Source of the DNA: JAAZZY01 sp964612505
Lineage (GTDB): Bacteria > Chlamydiota > Chlamydiia > Chlamydiales > JAAZZY01
Reading direction: 5' to 3'
Length of the DNA stretch: 64,000 bases
Assembly: GCA_964612505.1 (NCBI GenBank)
Contig: CAZTEX010000012.1
Span: 1 to 64,000, forward strand
Below the pieces are notes generated by a model. It saw only the letters and a program-made list of their open reading frames with translations, ran no database searches and was not told the DNA's origin. Of this stretch, positions 26,836 through 35,432 are shown piece by piece (the first letter of the stretch is position 1; every line of letters starts with the position of its first letter). A program made the translations under genes and the position numbers.

Positions 26836-27657
26836 TTATTTTTGGCAAAAAGAACAAAAATGAGTAGAACGGCCGTGAAATTTTATTTTTTGAATGGGTT
26901 GTTGACAACGAGGGCAGGGTTTCTGAGTTTTTTGATAAACATTAAAATTAAATTGGTATTTACCACTGATTTTTTCCAGCCCTTTAAAGTTGCCTTTCCC
27001 TGATCCTAGGCTAGAGCCGTTATTTTGAATGGCTCGCTGGAGTGTGTCAACAATCGCTTGGTAAAGTAAGGCAATTTCTTCCTTTTTTAAACTAGCTGCA
27101 AGGCGAGTGGGATGAATATGGGAAAGCCAAAGCGACTCATCTGCATAAATATTGCCGATCCCTACCAGACAAGTTTGATCGAGAAGTTTGGGTTTAATGG
27201 GTGTTTTTGATCCTTGGAGTTTTGCTATCCACTGACTGATGTTAAAAGAGGTGCTCAGAGGCTCAGGCCCTAAATGATCTAAATGCTTTTGATAATCTTT
27301 TGCCAGTTGCCAAGTTCCAAATTTGCGTACATCATGAAAAAATAAATAGCTGTCACTGAGCTTTAAGTAGACGCGTTCATGGGTAAAGATAGGCGGGAGC
27401 ATTTTTTGAATGTGAAATTGACCTGTCATTCGCAGATGAATGATCAAATCGTGATTTTCAAATCTGATAATGAGATATTTACCACGCCGTACAATTGCTG
27501 CAATCTTTTGCCCAACTATTTGATCGCTAAAGGTTGTAGGAGAGATTCCTCGGAGGGTATTTGGCCAAAAGAAGTGAGCTTCTAAAATAGTTTGGCCAAT
27601 CAGATGGGCCTCAATTAACTGGTTTTTAACAGTTTCAACTTCAGGAAGTTCAGGCAT
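26836..27657 (-). CDS. mutM: Formamidopyrimidine-DNA glycosylase
   Basis: A 273-aa protein beginning MPELPEVETV, with the catalytic Pro2 and Glu3 of Fpg. Lesion recognition residues lie in LIIHLRMTGQF, the H2TH region is followed by GIGNIYADESLW, and the zinc finger has C248, C251, C268 and C271 in CPRC-x16-CSFC, with the conserved GRST before the last pair. It excises 8-oxoguanine and formamidopyrimidines. The stop of the GyrI-like gene lies only 3 bp upstream of its ATG, so they form an operon. Confidence 0.95.
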   Translation of the reverse strand: MPELPEVETVKNQLIEAHLIGQTILEAHFFWPNTLRGISPTTFSDQIVGQKIAAIVRRGKYLIIRFENHDLIIHLRMTGQFHIQKMLPPIFTHERVYLKLSDSYLFFHDVRKFGTWQLAKDYQKHLDHLGPEPLSTSFNISQWIAKLQGSKTPIKPKLLDQTCLVGIGNIYADESLWLSHIHPTRLAASLKKEEIALLYQAIVDTLQRAIQNNGSSLGSGKGNFKGLEKISGKYQFNFNVYQKTQKPCPRCQQPIQKIKFHGRSTHFCSFCQK

Positions 27658-27660
27658 TTT

Positions 27661-28101
27661 TTACTTTAAAGAAATATAAACATGGACTTCATCAGCGCCT
27701 TTCACCACTTCAAAATCCGCCTCAAATTTACGTTCTAAGCTTTTACTTGTCCAGATCTCTTTCCATGTTTCGATCAAAGAGTCAGGTAGTCCCCCTTTCA
27801 CTCGAAATAAAGCATATTTATTGCCAGGGACGGTGACGCCATCTAGACCGAGGGGAACATCTTGAATGGAGGTTACTTCGCAACCAATCGTATAGATAAA
27901 AGGTTTAGTATGGTCTCCTTCATAATCGGTGTAGAGAGCCATGATACTGTTGCTTTTAAGGTTAGGGATTTTTTCTAGATAGTTATTGAGGATGAACTCT
28001 TTCCACATTTCAGGGATTTCTTTTTGTGCATTTTCATTCGAAATTCTTCGAGAGATTCCAATCACTTTAAAATCTCCTTTTGATACGAGTTCGTGTTCCA
28101 T
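27661..28101 (-). CDS. GyrI-like / AraC effector-binding domain protein
   Basis: A 146-aa stand-alone GyrI-like small-molecule-binding domain of the Cass2/SOUL-like fold: an N-terminal strand FKVIGISRRIS, then WKEF, YTDYEGDHTKPFIYTIGCEV, and PGNKYALFRVKGG followed by the WKEIW helix. There is no helix-turn-helix. Members bind or degrade cationic amphiphiles, or inhibit gyrase in E. coli; the precise role here is unknown. It is the first gene of an operon with mutM. Confidence 0.8.
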   Translation of the reverse strand: MEHELVSKGDFKVIGISRRISNENAQKEIPEMWKEFILNNYLEKIPNLKSNSIMALYTDYEGDHTKPFIYTIGCEVTSIQDVPLGLDGVTVPGNKYALFRVKGGLPDSLIETWKEIWTSKSLERKFEADFEVVKGADEVHVYISLK

Positions 28102-28268
28102 GCATTTTCCTTTGTCTAGGTGTCAAAATTTGATATTAAAAGTTTTTAAGATTAATGAAAACTTAAGTTTTAGGTTCAAAGGGCCCTTTGATTCAAAATA
28201 GGGTTGAAGATTAATTGCTGAAGGGGTTAAAAATACCTTTAAAAAAACAAATTTTAGGGAGGGATTCA

Positions 28269-28844
28269 ATGGCTAAGCTTTATTTTAGACATGGAACCGT
28301 TGGAAGTGCTAAGACACTGAATTTGCTAGCAGTAGCTCATAATTACCGCCAGCAGGGAAAAGAAGTTCTTTTAGTGAAACCTGCCTTAGATGATCGTTTT
28401 GGCAAAGGCCATATCAAATCTCGAGCAGGGTTAGAGAAGTCGGCGGATATTTTAGTCGACGATAATACAAACTTAATGAACTGCAACTTTGAAGGAATTG
28501 ACTGTATCTTAGTGGATGAAGCGCAATTTATACCTTCCCATGTCGTCGACCAGATGAGAGAGATTTCCTTAGAACAAGATATTCCAGTGATCTGCTATGG
28601 ATTACGCACCGATTTTAGAAAAAATCTTTTTCCAGGTTCTCGAAGGCTGATGGAACTTGCCGATAGTATCGAGGAAATCAAGACAACCTGCGCTTTTTGC
28701 AATAAAAAAGCGGTATACAATTTAAAGCATGTGAATGGAAATGCCACTGTCGAAGGGCCTTCTGTGGACTTAGGGGCTGAGGAAAAATATTTTCCTGCCT
28801 GCGCCGGTTGTTATACCAAGCAACTATTGCAACCCTTTAATTAG
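28269..28844 (+). CDS. tdk: Thymidine kinase (type II, TK1-like)
   Basis: A 191-aa protein. ATG 28269 is chosen because GGGAGGG lies just upstream; the TTG at 28215 is only an extension. Start MAKLYFRHG, P-loop GTVGSAKT, lid/Mg motif VDEAQF, and zinc ligands in CAFC and CAGC. It phosphorylates thymidine with ATP. The second P-loop glycine is Ala (SAKT instead of SGKT/S), apparently a subfamily feature rather than damage because all else is intact. Together with cdd it indicates active deoxynucleoside salvage. Its last 4 bp overlap the convergent glycosyltransferase gene. Confidence 0.92.
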   Translation: MAKLYFRHGTVGSAKTLNLLAVAHNYRQQGKEVLLVKPALDDRFGKGHIKSRAGLEKSADILVDDNTNLMNCNFEGIDCILVDEAQFIPSHVVDQMREISLEQDIPVICYGLRTDFRKNLFPGSRRLMELADSIEEIKTTCAFCNKKAVYNLKHVNGNATVEGPSVDLGAEEKYFPACAGCYTKQLLQPFN

Positions 28845-29617
28845 TAAGGTAAAAAACCGTTGGAGATAATCATATTATCCCAATACAGGTATTTTGCGAA
28901 AAAAAGGATGGGGTAAATGCGGCGTTCTATTTGCTCATTATCGACTTTGATTTGGCCGTGAAACTCTAAATCATGTACCGATCCTTTAAAAACGCGAATA
29001 GAATAAAGCGGTTCTTTAAGATTTGCGAGTCTTAAAGGATAAAGGGATTGCAAATGAGCATGAAACTCTACATCGTAGTGAATCGGTAGAGAAGGATTAA
29101 ACAGGGTGCTTTTTTTGACCTCTTTTGTTTTATACATCATCGATTCAACAAACATCCCCCGATGGTTTTTAGAGCCTATTTGCTGAAACAAGGTCTCTTT
29201 AGGGTTTTCTGAGGCAATCACCTCTTGAGGGGATTGCTCCATAGAAGACCCATCCCAGGTAATTGAAGTTCCAAGCGCCACAAGAGAAGAATTTTTGAGT
29301 CGATCAATTTGCTTTTCAAAGCGGCTAGGATGAGAAAAATCATTTGGGAATTGAAAAGCAAAGTATTTCGATTTCACTTTTTTAATCAGTTGATTTAAGC
29401 CATAAGCAGCACTTGAGTGGTTTTTTCCACTAAAGATCTCGATCTTATTTATTTTCTTTTGCCATTTTTGAATTATTTTGCAGGTGTTGTCAGTTGAATG
29501 ATTATCATAAATGAGGATTTTAAAATCTTGAAATGTTTGTTTTTCAAGGCTTTCTAGGCATTGATCAAGGTATTGTTCATTATTATGAGTTGAAATTAAG
29601 CATTCTAAAAGAGGCAT
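28841..29617 (-). CDS. Family 2 glycosyltransferase
   Basis: A 258-aa protein with a GT-A N-terminal domain: LECLISTHNNEQYLDQCLES, FKILIYDNHSTDNT, and FAFQFPNDFSHP at the position of the DxD nucleotide-sugar site (here ND). No membrane helices. It probably adds a sugar to an envelope glycan or other acceptor; the donor is unknown. The 66-bp gap to the acyltransferase-like gene upstream on the same strand suggests co-transcription. Confidence 0.8.
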   Translation of the reverse strand: MPLLECLISTHNNEQYLDQCLESLEKQTFQDFKILIYDNHSTDNTCKIIQKWQKKINKIEIFSGKNHSSAAYGLNQLIKKVKSKYFAFQFPNDFSHPSRFEKQIDRLKNSSLVALGTSITWDGSSMEQSPQEVIASENPKETLFQQIGSKNHRGMFVESMMYKTKEVKKSTLFNPSLPIHYDVEFHAHLQSLYPLRLANLKEPLYSIRVFKGSVHDLEFHGQIKVDNEQIERRIYPILFFAKYLYWDNMIISNGFLPY

Positions 29618-29682
29618 AGCAAAAGGTGGGTTTTCTTTTATCCGATAGCAAGTTAAGCAAAAGAAAGCAAGGGAATGAAGAA

Positions 29683-30915
29683 TTAAGAAGAGGGCAGCTC
29701 TTTGAGAAGCTTCATTAAAGCTTTTACTAAGCTTTGGGTGAGCTGGTGAGAGTTATATGGAGTCGTATATAAAAAGCTCAATCTCATCCCTTCCTCAGTC
29801 GAAGTTACGGTGAAGATGAGGGGAATGAATCCATGGGCATAAAAACCAAACTCTTTGACTTTATAGTAGCTAGTATCGAATTGAACAAGGCCGAGATTAG
29901 AGGTATAGAGCTCAATTTTGGAAGTTTCGTTACTATCAAAAAGATAATCATAAACGAGCATCCGTTTAAAAAGCTTTTCTAAGTCAAAATGAGTATGCAT
30001 ATCAGCGTTAATTTCTTTAGCAACCTGCCAAATATCTTTAGCTCCGTCGGCTCGGTAGTAATTTGCGTAGTTAGAAACAATCGAAGAGAGATGATGATTA
30101 GCAATAGGGGGATCCAGATAGGGGCGCAGGTTTACAGGGATGTCTAATAAGAGATAAAACTCTAAGTCATTTGTTTTGATTAAAGAACCCGCTGCTAAAA
30201 TAAGAACTGCGCAAATCAAGCTGTTGAATTTGACATTATGCTTTTTACAAAGATGGATCAGCTCGTTCATTTGAGAGCGACCGAGCTTTTCAGTGATTAA
30301 ATGAATCTGGGGCGCTTCTTCAATTTTTTTAAGAGGCTCTAAGTTCTTGATAGAATAATTTTTTGGATCAGGAGTGGTCTCTTTGATTAATTGAGCGCGC
30401 GATGCTTTTAAACAGCTCGGAGGAGCGCATTCTAAGCAAGAGGGGGGGAGTGGATAAGGGGCTTTTTCTAAAAGGGGTTTTTTGTTTCGCAGAGTTTCTA
30501 AACAGATTAAAAAATCATTATGAAAAGCTTGGATAGAAACCCCATCTGATAAGCAATGCTGCGTTTTAGTAACTAAAATATCTCCTTGTTCTGATTGGAT
30601 GATCAATATTTCAAAAGGCTCTTTGGGATCTATTAAAGTAGAGATAAAAGAACCGATCGCTTTTGGATAAGGGGATTTACTTACTTGCAAATCTATTTTG
30701 CAGTCTGTCTTTTCATGAAAAAAGGATTGCACTCCATTTTTGATAATTTGAATGCGCATTAAAGGATGGTATTTTTGCAAATATTCTAAAACTCTTTGGG
30801 CATCTAAAATAGAAATAGAATGATTTAAATGAGATTCGGCAACAACGGCGACACTATTATTTAAATAAAAAACTTCATTAGGAGCTAATGGGCGCAGTAA
30901 GGTGGAAGAAGGCAT
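29683..30915 (-). CDS. Condensation-domain/PapA-like acyltransferase
   Basis: A 410-aa protein of the condensation-domain superfamily. The N-terminal half carries the active-site motif H120-CLS-D124-G125 (family HHxxxDG; the first His is Gln here), and the second half carries a DIPVNLRPYLDPP segment like the latch region of PapA-type acyltransferases. These enzymes esterify alcohols with acyl-CoA or carrier-bound acyl groups. The partner could be a lipid made together with the downstream glycosyltransferase. Substrate not known. Confidence 0.75.
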   Translation of the reverse strand: MPSSTLLRPLAPNEVFYLNNSVAVVAESHLNHSISILDAQRVLEYLQKYHPLMRIQIIKNGVQSFFHEKTDCKIDLQVSKSPYPKAIGSFISTLIDPKEPFEILIIQSEQGDILVTKTQHCLSDGVSIQAFHNDFLICLETLRNKKPLLEKAPYPLPPSCLECAPPSCLKASRAQLIKETTPDPKNYSIKNLEPLKKIEEAPQIHLITEKLGRSQMNELIHLCKKHNVKFNSLICAVLILAAGSLIKTNDLEFYLLLDIPVNLRPYLDPPIANHHLSSIVSNYANYYRADGAKDIWQVAKEINADMHTHFDLEKLFKRMLVYDYLFDSNETSKIELYTSNLGLVQFDTSYYKVKEFGFYAHGFIPLIFTVTSTEEGMRLSFLYTTPYNSHQLTQSLVKALMKLLKELPSS

Positions 30916-30992
30916 AGAAATAGATAATGCAGTGACATAATTATAAAGGTAATGCTAGCATCTTTTGCTCATAATTTCAATCAAGGAAGTAA

Positions 30993-31409
30993 ATGACTCC
31001 TTCAATCACAGTGAGGATAGGGGGCATTCGAGAGAATGAAACCTATGCTCTTGCTTTCTGGAATAATGAAGAAATTCAAGGCGCTTTGAACGCAACGAGT
31101 AGCATAGATCTGTCTCCATTGGTTGAAAAATTTATTGGAGTTAATGACCCTTTAGAAGAGAGTGAAGTGGCTATTTTGCAACCTGGAAACTTACGGACTG
31201 TTTTTGCAAGTGTCGTGCGATTAGATCTAAATGATGTGCCGCAACTTGTTTTTGGAAGATCTCTTTCTTTTTCACCCACTCGCAATGTGGACCTCTTGAT
31301 CGATCTAAGAACTCTAGTCCCTTTAAGGCCTCTGGGGTCTCCCACAAATGCTAGAGAAGTAAGGCACTTTTTGATGCCTGTTCAAGGATTCTCTGATGAC
31401 ACAATTTAA
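30993..31409 (+). CDS. Small protein of unknown function, cluster member 1
   Basis: A 138-aa soluble protein, GGAAGT upstream of the ATG. No family recognised. A motif YALAFWNNEEI aligns with YILTIWDPTDL and TTLRVWDPEVY in the next two genes, and all three are of similar length, so they look like diverged tandem paralogues. No signal peptide. Confidence 0.55.
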   Translation: MTPSITVRIGGIRENETYALAFWNNEEIQGALNATSSIDLSPLVEKFIGVNDPLEESEVAILQPGNLRTVFASVVRLDLNDVPQLVFGRSLSFSPTRNVDLLIDLRTLVPLRPLGSPTNAREVRHFLMPVQGFSDDTI

Positions 31410-31455
31410 AGCGTCTGCTAGCATTTTTGGCTCTTCTCTTGAACCAAAGAAGTAA

Positions 31456-31881
31456 ATGATGACTTTTCTTCAAGCACCCTCTTCAGTCGGAGGTAGCCAA
31501 CTGCAGCCTGTTTATATTCTGACAATATGGGATCCAACGGATCTAGAAGCTGTAGGTCGTGGGGAGCAAACAATAGAGCAAACCTTACCTCTTTTTGAAG
31601 CCATGTTCAGAGAAGGTGCAAATCACTATGACAGGATAGGCGTTCCCCTTGCTCATCGTGATCGTCAATTCACTCAAGTCTATTGTAGTTTGGTAAGGAA
31701 TAACCCTGATGCTGGTGATTTTGAATTCATTTCAGGAAGAACGATCAATACATCACTTCTGACCCCAACCATTCAAGCTGCTTTTCAAAATCAAATGGCC
31801 ATGTTCGAACACAATCCTTCCGGTTCAGTTGCGTGGGAATCTATTTTTTTTCCTAATGGGCGCGATGTTCAAGCGATTTAA
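31456..31881 (+). CDS. Small protein of unknown function, cluster member 2
   Basis: A 141-aa soluble protein. Start region MMTFLQAPSS with AAGAAG upstream, then YILTIWDPTDL shared in pattern with its neighbours, and a C-terminal helix AAFQNQMAMFEHNPSGSV resembling RFQQIMATSQNDPSVTL in member 3. Function unknown. Confidence 0.55.
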   Translation: MMTFLQAPSSVGGSQLQPVYILTIWDPTDLEAVGRGEQTIEQTLPLFEAMFREGANHYDRIGVPLAHRDRQFTQVYCSLVRNNPDAGDFEFISGRTINTSLLTPTIQAAFQNQMAMFEHNPSGSVAWESIFFPNGRDVQAI

Positions 31882-31959
31882 AAAGATGATATTATTTGAA
31901 ATAGATGATCTCTTTTTCGTTCTTATTATTAATTAAAAGGATCAATAAGGAGTTCAGCG

Positions 31960-32397
31960 ATCGCTTTTCAATCCCTCCCTGTAAGAAATACCATCTTCAA
32001 TATGCCTTTTGCTCCAAATACAGAGACTACATTAAGAGTATGGGACCCTGAGGTGTATCACGCAACACCATTGAATCAAATTGCCCCAACACTTATAACC
32101 GTGAGATTCACAGGCAGTGTTCTGACGGAGTTAAAAGTTAACAGAGCCAGTGTTCCGCTTCCTCCTCAAGTCTTATGTTCTACGACAATTCAGTATCTCA
32201 ACACAGGCAATATATCCTGGCCAGATGGACTAGGCAGAACGACCGATCTAAGTGTCGTTGCTCCAGAGGTGTTCTCCCGATTCCAACAAATCATGGCGAC
32301 TTCTCAAAATGATCCTTCTGTAACGCTCACGCCAGAACAATTTCGAATAGCTCTATCTTCTCTTTTTCCCGAAGAGCCGCAGGATTTGGCTAATTAA
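31960..32397 (+). CDS. Small protein of unknown function, cluster member 3 (possible AUC start)
   Basis: From the ATG at 32002 the product is 131 aa, but that ATG lacks a Shine-Dalgarno. Fourteen codons upstream in frame an AAGGAG (31947-31952) lies 7 nt before an ATC at 31960, and the extra residues (IAFQSLPVRNTIFN) align with the start of member 2 (MTFLQAPSSVGG). The gene probably starts, or once started, there. The VWDPEVYHAT motif and a C-terminal helix relate it to members 1 and 2. Function unknown. Confidence 0.5.
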   Translation: MAFQSLPVRNTIFNMPFAPNTETTLRVWDPEVYHATPLNQIAPTLITVRFTGSVLTELKVNRASVPLPPQVLCSTTIQYLNTGNISWPDGLGRTTDLSVVAPEVFSRFQQIMATSQNDPSVTLTPEQFRIALSSLFPEEPQDLAN

Positions 32398-32419
32398 AGT
32401 ATTCTTTAATTAAAAAGGG

Positions 32420-32827
32420 TTAAATGTTGAAAATTGCTTCAGCTCCAGCAAGAGCACATTCTTCATCGATTTCAGGAGTTGCTCCACTAATGCCAATAGA
32501 ACCCAAATGAATCTTTTCTCTATTAAAAAGAGGAACGCCTCCTCCTAATGTTAAAATATCTGGAATGGAACTATACGGATGAGTGGGTATAGAAGCGTTT
32601 CTATCTGATAATGCTTTAGAAGAAACCGGGAAAGAGGCAGAGGTTTTGGCTTTGAGTTGTGAAACGCGAATGCTTCCATAGCTGGTATTATCCATGCGTT
32701 CAAAGTATTTTAAATTCCCATGAACATCAAAGATGCTAATGACGATCGAAATTTTCTTTTTGTGAGCGTGCTCACTAGCAGCTGCTGCGACCGCTTTGGC
32801 CATTGCTAAAGTCAGTATCTGATTTAT
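32420..32827 (-). CDS. HbpS/GlcG-like (DUF336) protein, possible AUA start
   Basis: Core motifs of the HbpS/GlcG family: ISIVISIFDVHGNLKYFERMD, KAKTSASFPVSSKAL, GGGVPLF, and the C-terminal SIGISGATPEIDEECALAGA. Some members bind haem or act with two-component systems; others are of unknown role. The first ATG (32803) cuts into the conserved first helix. In frame upstream the residues NQILTLA continue that helix, and GAGG lies 7 nt before an ATA at 32827-32825. That codon is taken here as the probable (rare or mutated) start. ATG 32803 gives 127 aa. Confidence 0.65.
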   Translation of the reverse strand: MNQILTLAMAKAVAAAASEHAHKKKISIVISIFDVHGNLKYFERMDNTSYGSIRVSQLKAKTSASFPVSSKALSDRNASIPTHPYSSIPDILTLGGGVPLFNREKIHLGSIGISGATPEIDEECALAGAEAIFNI

Positions 32828-33041
32828 TGAAGATCCTCATATAGAGTTTACAATGAATTATATTAGTAAAAGTAAAATATAATGAAAATAAAAGAGGGCT
32901 TATTTCCTTTAAAGAGAGGAAATAATCTGAAAAAAAGAGGGTGCTTTAAACATCTGATGCAACTGCATTTTTTGTTTATGAAAAGGACCAATGCATAAGC
33001 GGCTTTGCCGCAGGCAAAAAGAGATTTTATTTGGGAAAAGC
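32828..33041. other. Intergenic stretch with hairpins
   Basis: No gene seen. It contains a perfect 9-bp inverted repeat TTATTTCCT / AGGAAATAA (32900-32925), followed on the minus strand by a T-rich run, a possible terminator for the small minus-strand gene at 33042. It also contains a GCGGC-x3-GCCGC hairpin near 33000. Confidence 0.4.
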
Positions 33042-33212
33042 TTATTCAAAATCTTCCACTCCAGCTGCAGTCATCCAAGCTAGGTCTGAAACAGCATTTT
33101 GATTTTGTTTCATGAACGCTTGAAAGTTTTGAAATTGCAACTGATACAAGATTTCTGCCGGCTCTGATGGCGGCGCGATTAATATTAAGCCTTGGTCTGT
33201 TAATGTTGTCAT
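33042..33212 (-). CDS. 56-residue acidic small protein
   Basis: ATG 33212 follows AAGGAGG with 8-nt spacing, one of the strongest ribosome-binding sites in the window; the upstream frame to 33239 is ignored. The product starts MTTLTDQGLILIAPP and ends AAGVEDFE. It is acidic, with a Pro-Pro turn after a hydrophobic stretch and a Gln/Asn-rich centre. No family recognised. It lies between the HbpS-like gene and a second tiny ORF at 33304. Confidence 0.5.
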   Translation of the reverse strand: MTTLTDQGLILIAPPSEPAEILYQLQFQNFQAFMKQNQNAVSDLAWMTAAGVEDFE

Positions 33213-33303
33213 GTGTTTAATCCTCCTTAAGATTACCACTTGGGGGCTTTATTTAGCCTCCCTAATTTTTCTTTTAAATTTTTAAAAGCTGGGTAAAAAA
33301 AGT

Positions 33304-33423
33304 CTATGCACGCAGGAAGCGTGTAAAGATAGGGTGCGAATGATGAATCCGCCACATGCGTTTAATGACGCATGCTTTAGCCTTCAGCACCTTAGGAACT
33401 GTAATTTTAATAAAATTACTCAT
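33304..33423 (-). CDS. Possible 39-residue basic small ORF
   Basis: ATG 33423 to TAG at 33304, reading MSNFIKITVPKVLKAKA and ending TRFLRA, strongly basic with three His. It is more GC-rich and less AT-biased in codon use than the flanking spacer. Only a weak AGAG precedes it. It contains hairpin arms CATGCGT/ACGCATG (33355-33374) and CACGC/GCGTG (33309-33323), so the region could instead be a structured leader RNA of the acidic small protein downstream. Confidence 0.35.
   Translation of the reverse strand: MSNFIKITVPKVLKAKACVIKRMWRIHHSHPIFTRFLRA
33401..33419. promoter_or_regulatory. 9-bp palindrome, possible operator or terminator arm
   Basis: GTAATTTTA and TAAAATTAC separated by one base, perfectly symmetrical, near the start of the small minus-strand ORF and downstream of rseP. 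Confidence 0.3.
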
Positions 33424-33490
33424 GACAATATTCTCTATTAAATCTAAAAACTATTATATCAAATAAATATTTAAATGTCAATAGCTAGAG

Positions 33491-35428
33491 TTAAAAGATA
33501 CCTTTAATAAGCCGGCTAAGATCATGGAAAGTAACAAAGACAAAAAGGCCGATAAAAATGATCATAAAAGGGATGACTATTCTATCCATTGTCTTTGCTT
33601 TCAATGGCTTACGTGTTACCTGCTCCCATAGAGCAAAGCATATTTGACCCCCGTCTAAGATAGGGATTGGGAGCAAGTTTAAAAGGCCTAAGTTTAGGCT
33701 AATAAGGGCTAGCCAATAAAGGGCCTCTTTAGCTCCTAGTGACCAACCTTGTTGCATCACTTGGACAATCCCAATAGGGCCTGAAAGCCATTTGGGACTT
33801 AAGCCACCTGTAAAAAGGGCTTTGAGCGTTTGATAAATGTCTCCTGTGACACGTCCAAATAGGACATAAGGAGGGGGGTTGTAATTAACGGCTCGATCTT
33901 GGAAATTGACCCCAAGATAAAGCTTGGCTTCTTCTGCTTTTAACATGCGAAGAGCTGCTTGTCTTTTTTCTGGGTCTTTGATTTCTTCAAATTCAGCTTG
34001 TTTTTCTTCAAACAAAGCAGTCCATTCAGGCTTATTTGCTTTTTCAGCAATTTGCGCCATAGTCATGGGTTGAATTGGTTTTAATAGTTTTAAATGACCT
34101 ACTTGTTGAACTTCTTGCGAACTTCCAATCTTCTCTTTAAGAAGGTTTAAATTTTTCCAGTCAATATTGTGCTCAAAGTCCTGATTGGCTTCTTGCCAAG
34201 AAAGGATGGGTAAATTTTCATTTCCTGATTGAGCAATAATATTAAATTTGTGTGTTTGGAAATCTTTCAAAAGATCTTGAAGAGTGGCTACAGGTTGCCC
34301 ATCTACAGCGATAATTTTATCTTTTACTTGAAGTGTTGTCTCAATCGCATTGGATGTAAAAGGTGAGATTTCTTTTTCATTTTCAATGAAATGAAGAGGA
34401 GCTTCAACTTCTAGCTTGGAAGAGATTTTGTATGGGGGCATGAGCGTGTTATTTAACTTGCCATTTAGTTTAGCCTCATATTTTAAATCTCCAAGTTCAG
34501 AGCGATAGTCATTAGAGATTTTATATTCACCTAGTCTTGCAAGGGGAATGCGAGCTAGCATTTGCTCACCCTTTCGTTCAATAGTCAGAAGGGTATAGTT
34601 AGAGTTTAAAATAGAGCTGAGTTGCAAATTAGAAAAAATGAGTTCTCCATCAATCCAAATAAGGCGATCTCCATAGCTTAAACCGCTATTAGACATAGGG
34701 GATCCAGCAAGGATAGGATTGGGATGAGAATTAAAAGGCTTATAAATTAAATAATTAGCAGGCCCTAAAATACCCGCTGTCATAATGCCTCGATCTTGAA
34801 AGTCCGGGTGTTGATACGTTTTGACTTCAATATCAAAAGGGGAGCGTGTTCCTGAGATATAGTTATAATGAAACCCTTTAATACGGACAGAATTTTTGCT
34901 CATCATGGTGGACTGGAAAATGTCTTTAAATCCATGAAATTTGCGATTGTTATAGAGTGTGATCTCATCGCCTGGGCGAATGCCTTCTTGGTATAGCTCT
35001 GATTTTAGATCTACAGAACCAATTCGATCGGTTAAATCATGAAAGGGTTTTTCACGTCCACCTAAGGCCCAAAGAATCGTAAAAATTAAAAAAGCAAAAG
35101 CAAGATTGACAATAGGGGCAATGGCAGCGACTTTAATTCGATCAATAGGCTTTTTACTAAAAAAACCACCCGGAACTTCATTAGGCTCTACGTTGGCTTC
35201 TTTTTTCTCTCCGGCAATTTTAACATAACCACCAAAAGGCATCCAACCGATGCGCCATTCAACGCCCTTTCGTTCCCATTTATAAATAGCAGCTCCAAAT
35301 CCAATGCTGAAAGCCTCGACTTTCATCCCTACACGGACAGCCATGAGATAGTGGGCCAGTTCATGAATGAAAATTAAAAATCCAAGTCCTAAAGCTGCTA
35401 AAAGGAGATATGCTATTTGTGTAATCAT
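33491..35428 (-). CDS. rseP: Site-2 zinc metalloprotease RseP (intramembrane)
   Basis: A 645-aa M50 intramembrane protease. The first helix carries HELAH (22-26) and the last membrane region carries LLNLLPIPILDGGQ with the third zinc ligand Asp. PDZ-type segments lie between, for example GLSYGDRLIWIDGEL and VKDKIIAVDGQPVATLQDL. It is longer than E. coli RseP (450 aa) because of a large periplasmic insert, as is typical of chlamydiae. It cleaves anti-sigma or signal-peptide substrates in the inner membrane. It lies 4 bp after dxr at the end of the ytg-dxr-rseP block (chlamydial yaeL). Confidence 0.93.
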   Translation of the reverse strand: MITQIAYLLLAALGLGFLIFIHELAHYLMAVRVGMKVEAFSIGFGAAIYKWERKGVEWRIGWMPFGGYVKIAGEKKEANVEPNEVPGGFFSKKPIDRIKVAAIAPIVNLAFAFLIFTILWALGGREKPFHDLTDRIGSVDLKSELYQEGIRPGDEITLYNNRKFHGFKDIFQSTMMSKNSVRIKGFHYNYISGTRSPFDIEVKTYQHPDFQDRGIMTAGILGPANYLIYKPFNSHPNPILAGSPMSNSGLSYGDRLIWIDGELIFSNLQLSSILNSNYTLLTIERKGEQMLARIPLARLGEYKISNDYRSELGDLKYEAKLNGKLNNTLMPPYKISSKLEVEAPLHFIENEKEISPFTSNAIETTLQVKDKIIAVDGQPVATLQDLLKDFQTHKFNIIAQSGNENLPILSWQEANQDFEHNIDWKNLNLLKEKIGSSQEVQQVGHLKLLKPIQPMTMAQIAEKANKPEWTALFEEKQAEFEEIKDPEKRQAALRMLKAEEAKLYLGVNFQDRAVNYNPPPYVLFGRVTGDIYQTLKALFTGGLSPKWLSGPIGIVQVMQQGWSLGAKEALYWLALISLNLGLLNLLPIPILDGGQICFALWEQVTRKPLKAKTMDRIVIPFMIIFIGLFVFVTFHDLSRLIKGIF

Positions 35429-35432
35429 AATT

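Noticed and set aside
28269..28330. Ala in place of the second P-loop glycine of thymidine kinase as an inactivating mutation
   Set aside because: All other motifs are intact, and the SAKT form seems to be a subfamily variant rather than decay.
33240..33420. Riboswitch-like set of hairpins upstream of the small acidic gene
   Set aside because: I could not match it to any riboswitch consensus I know (TPP, SAM, c-di-GMP, preQ1, cobalamin); kept only as part of the tiny-ORF observation.
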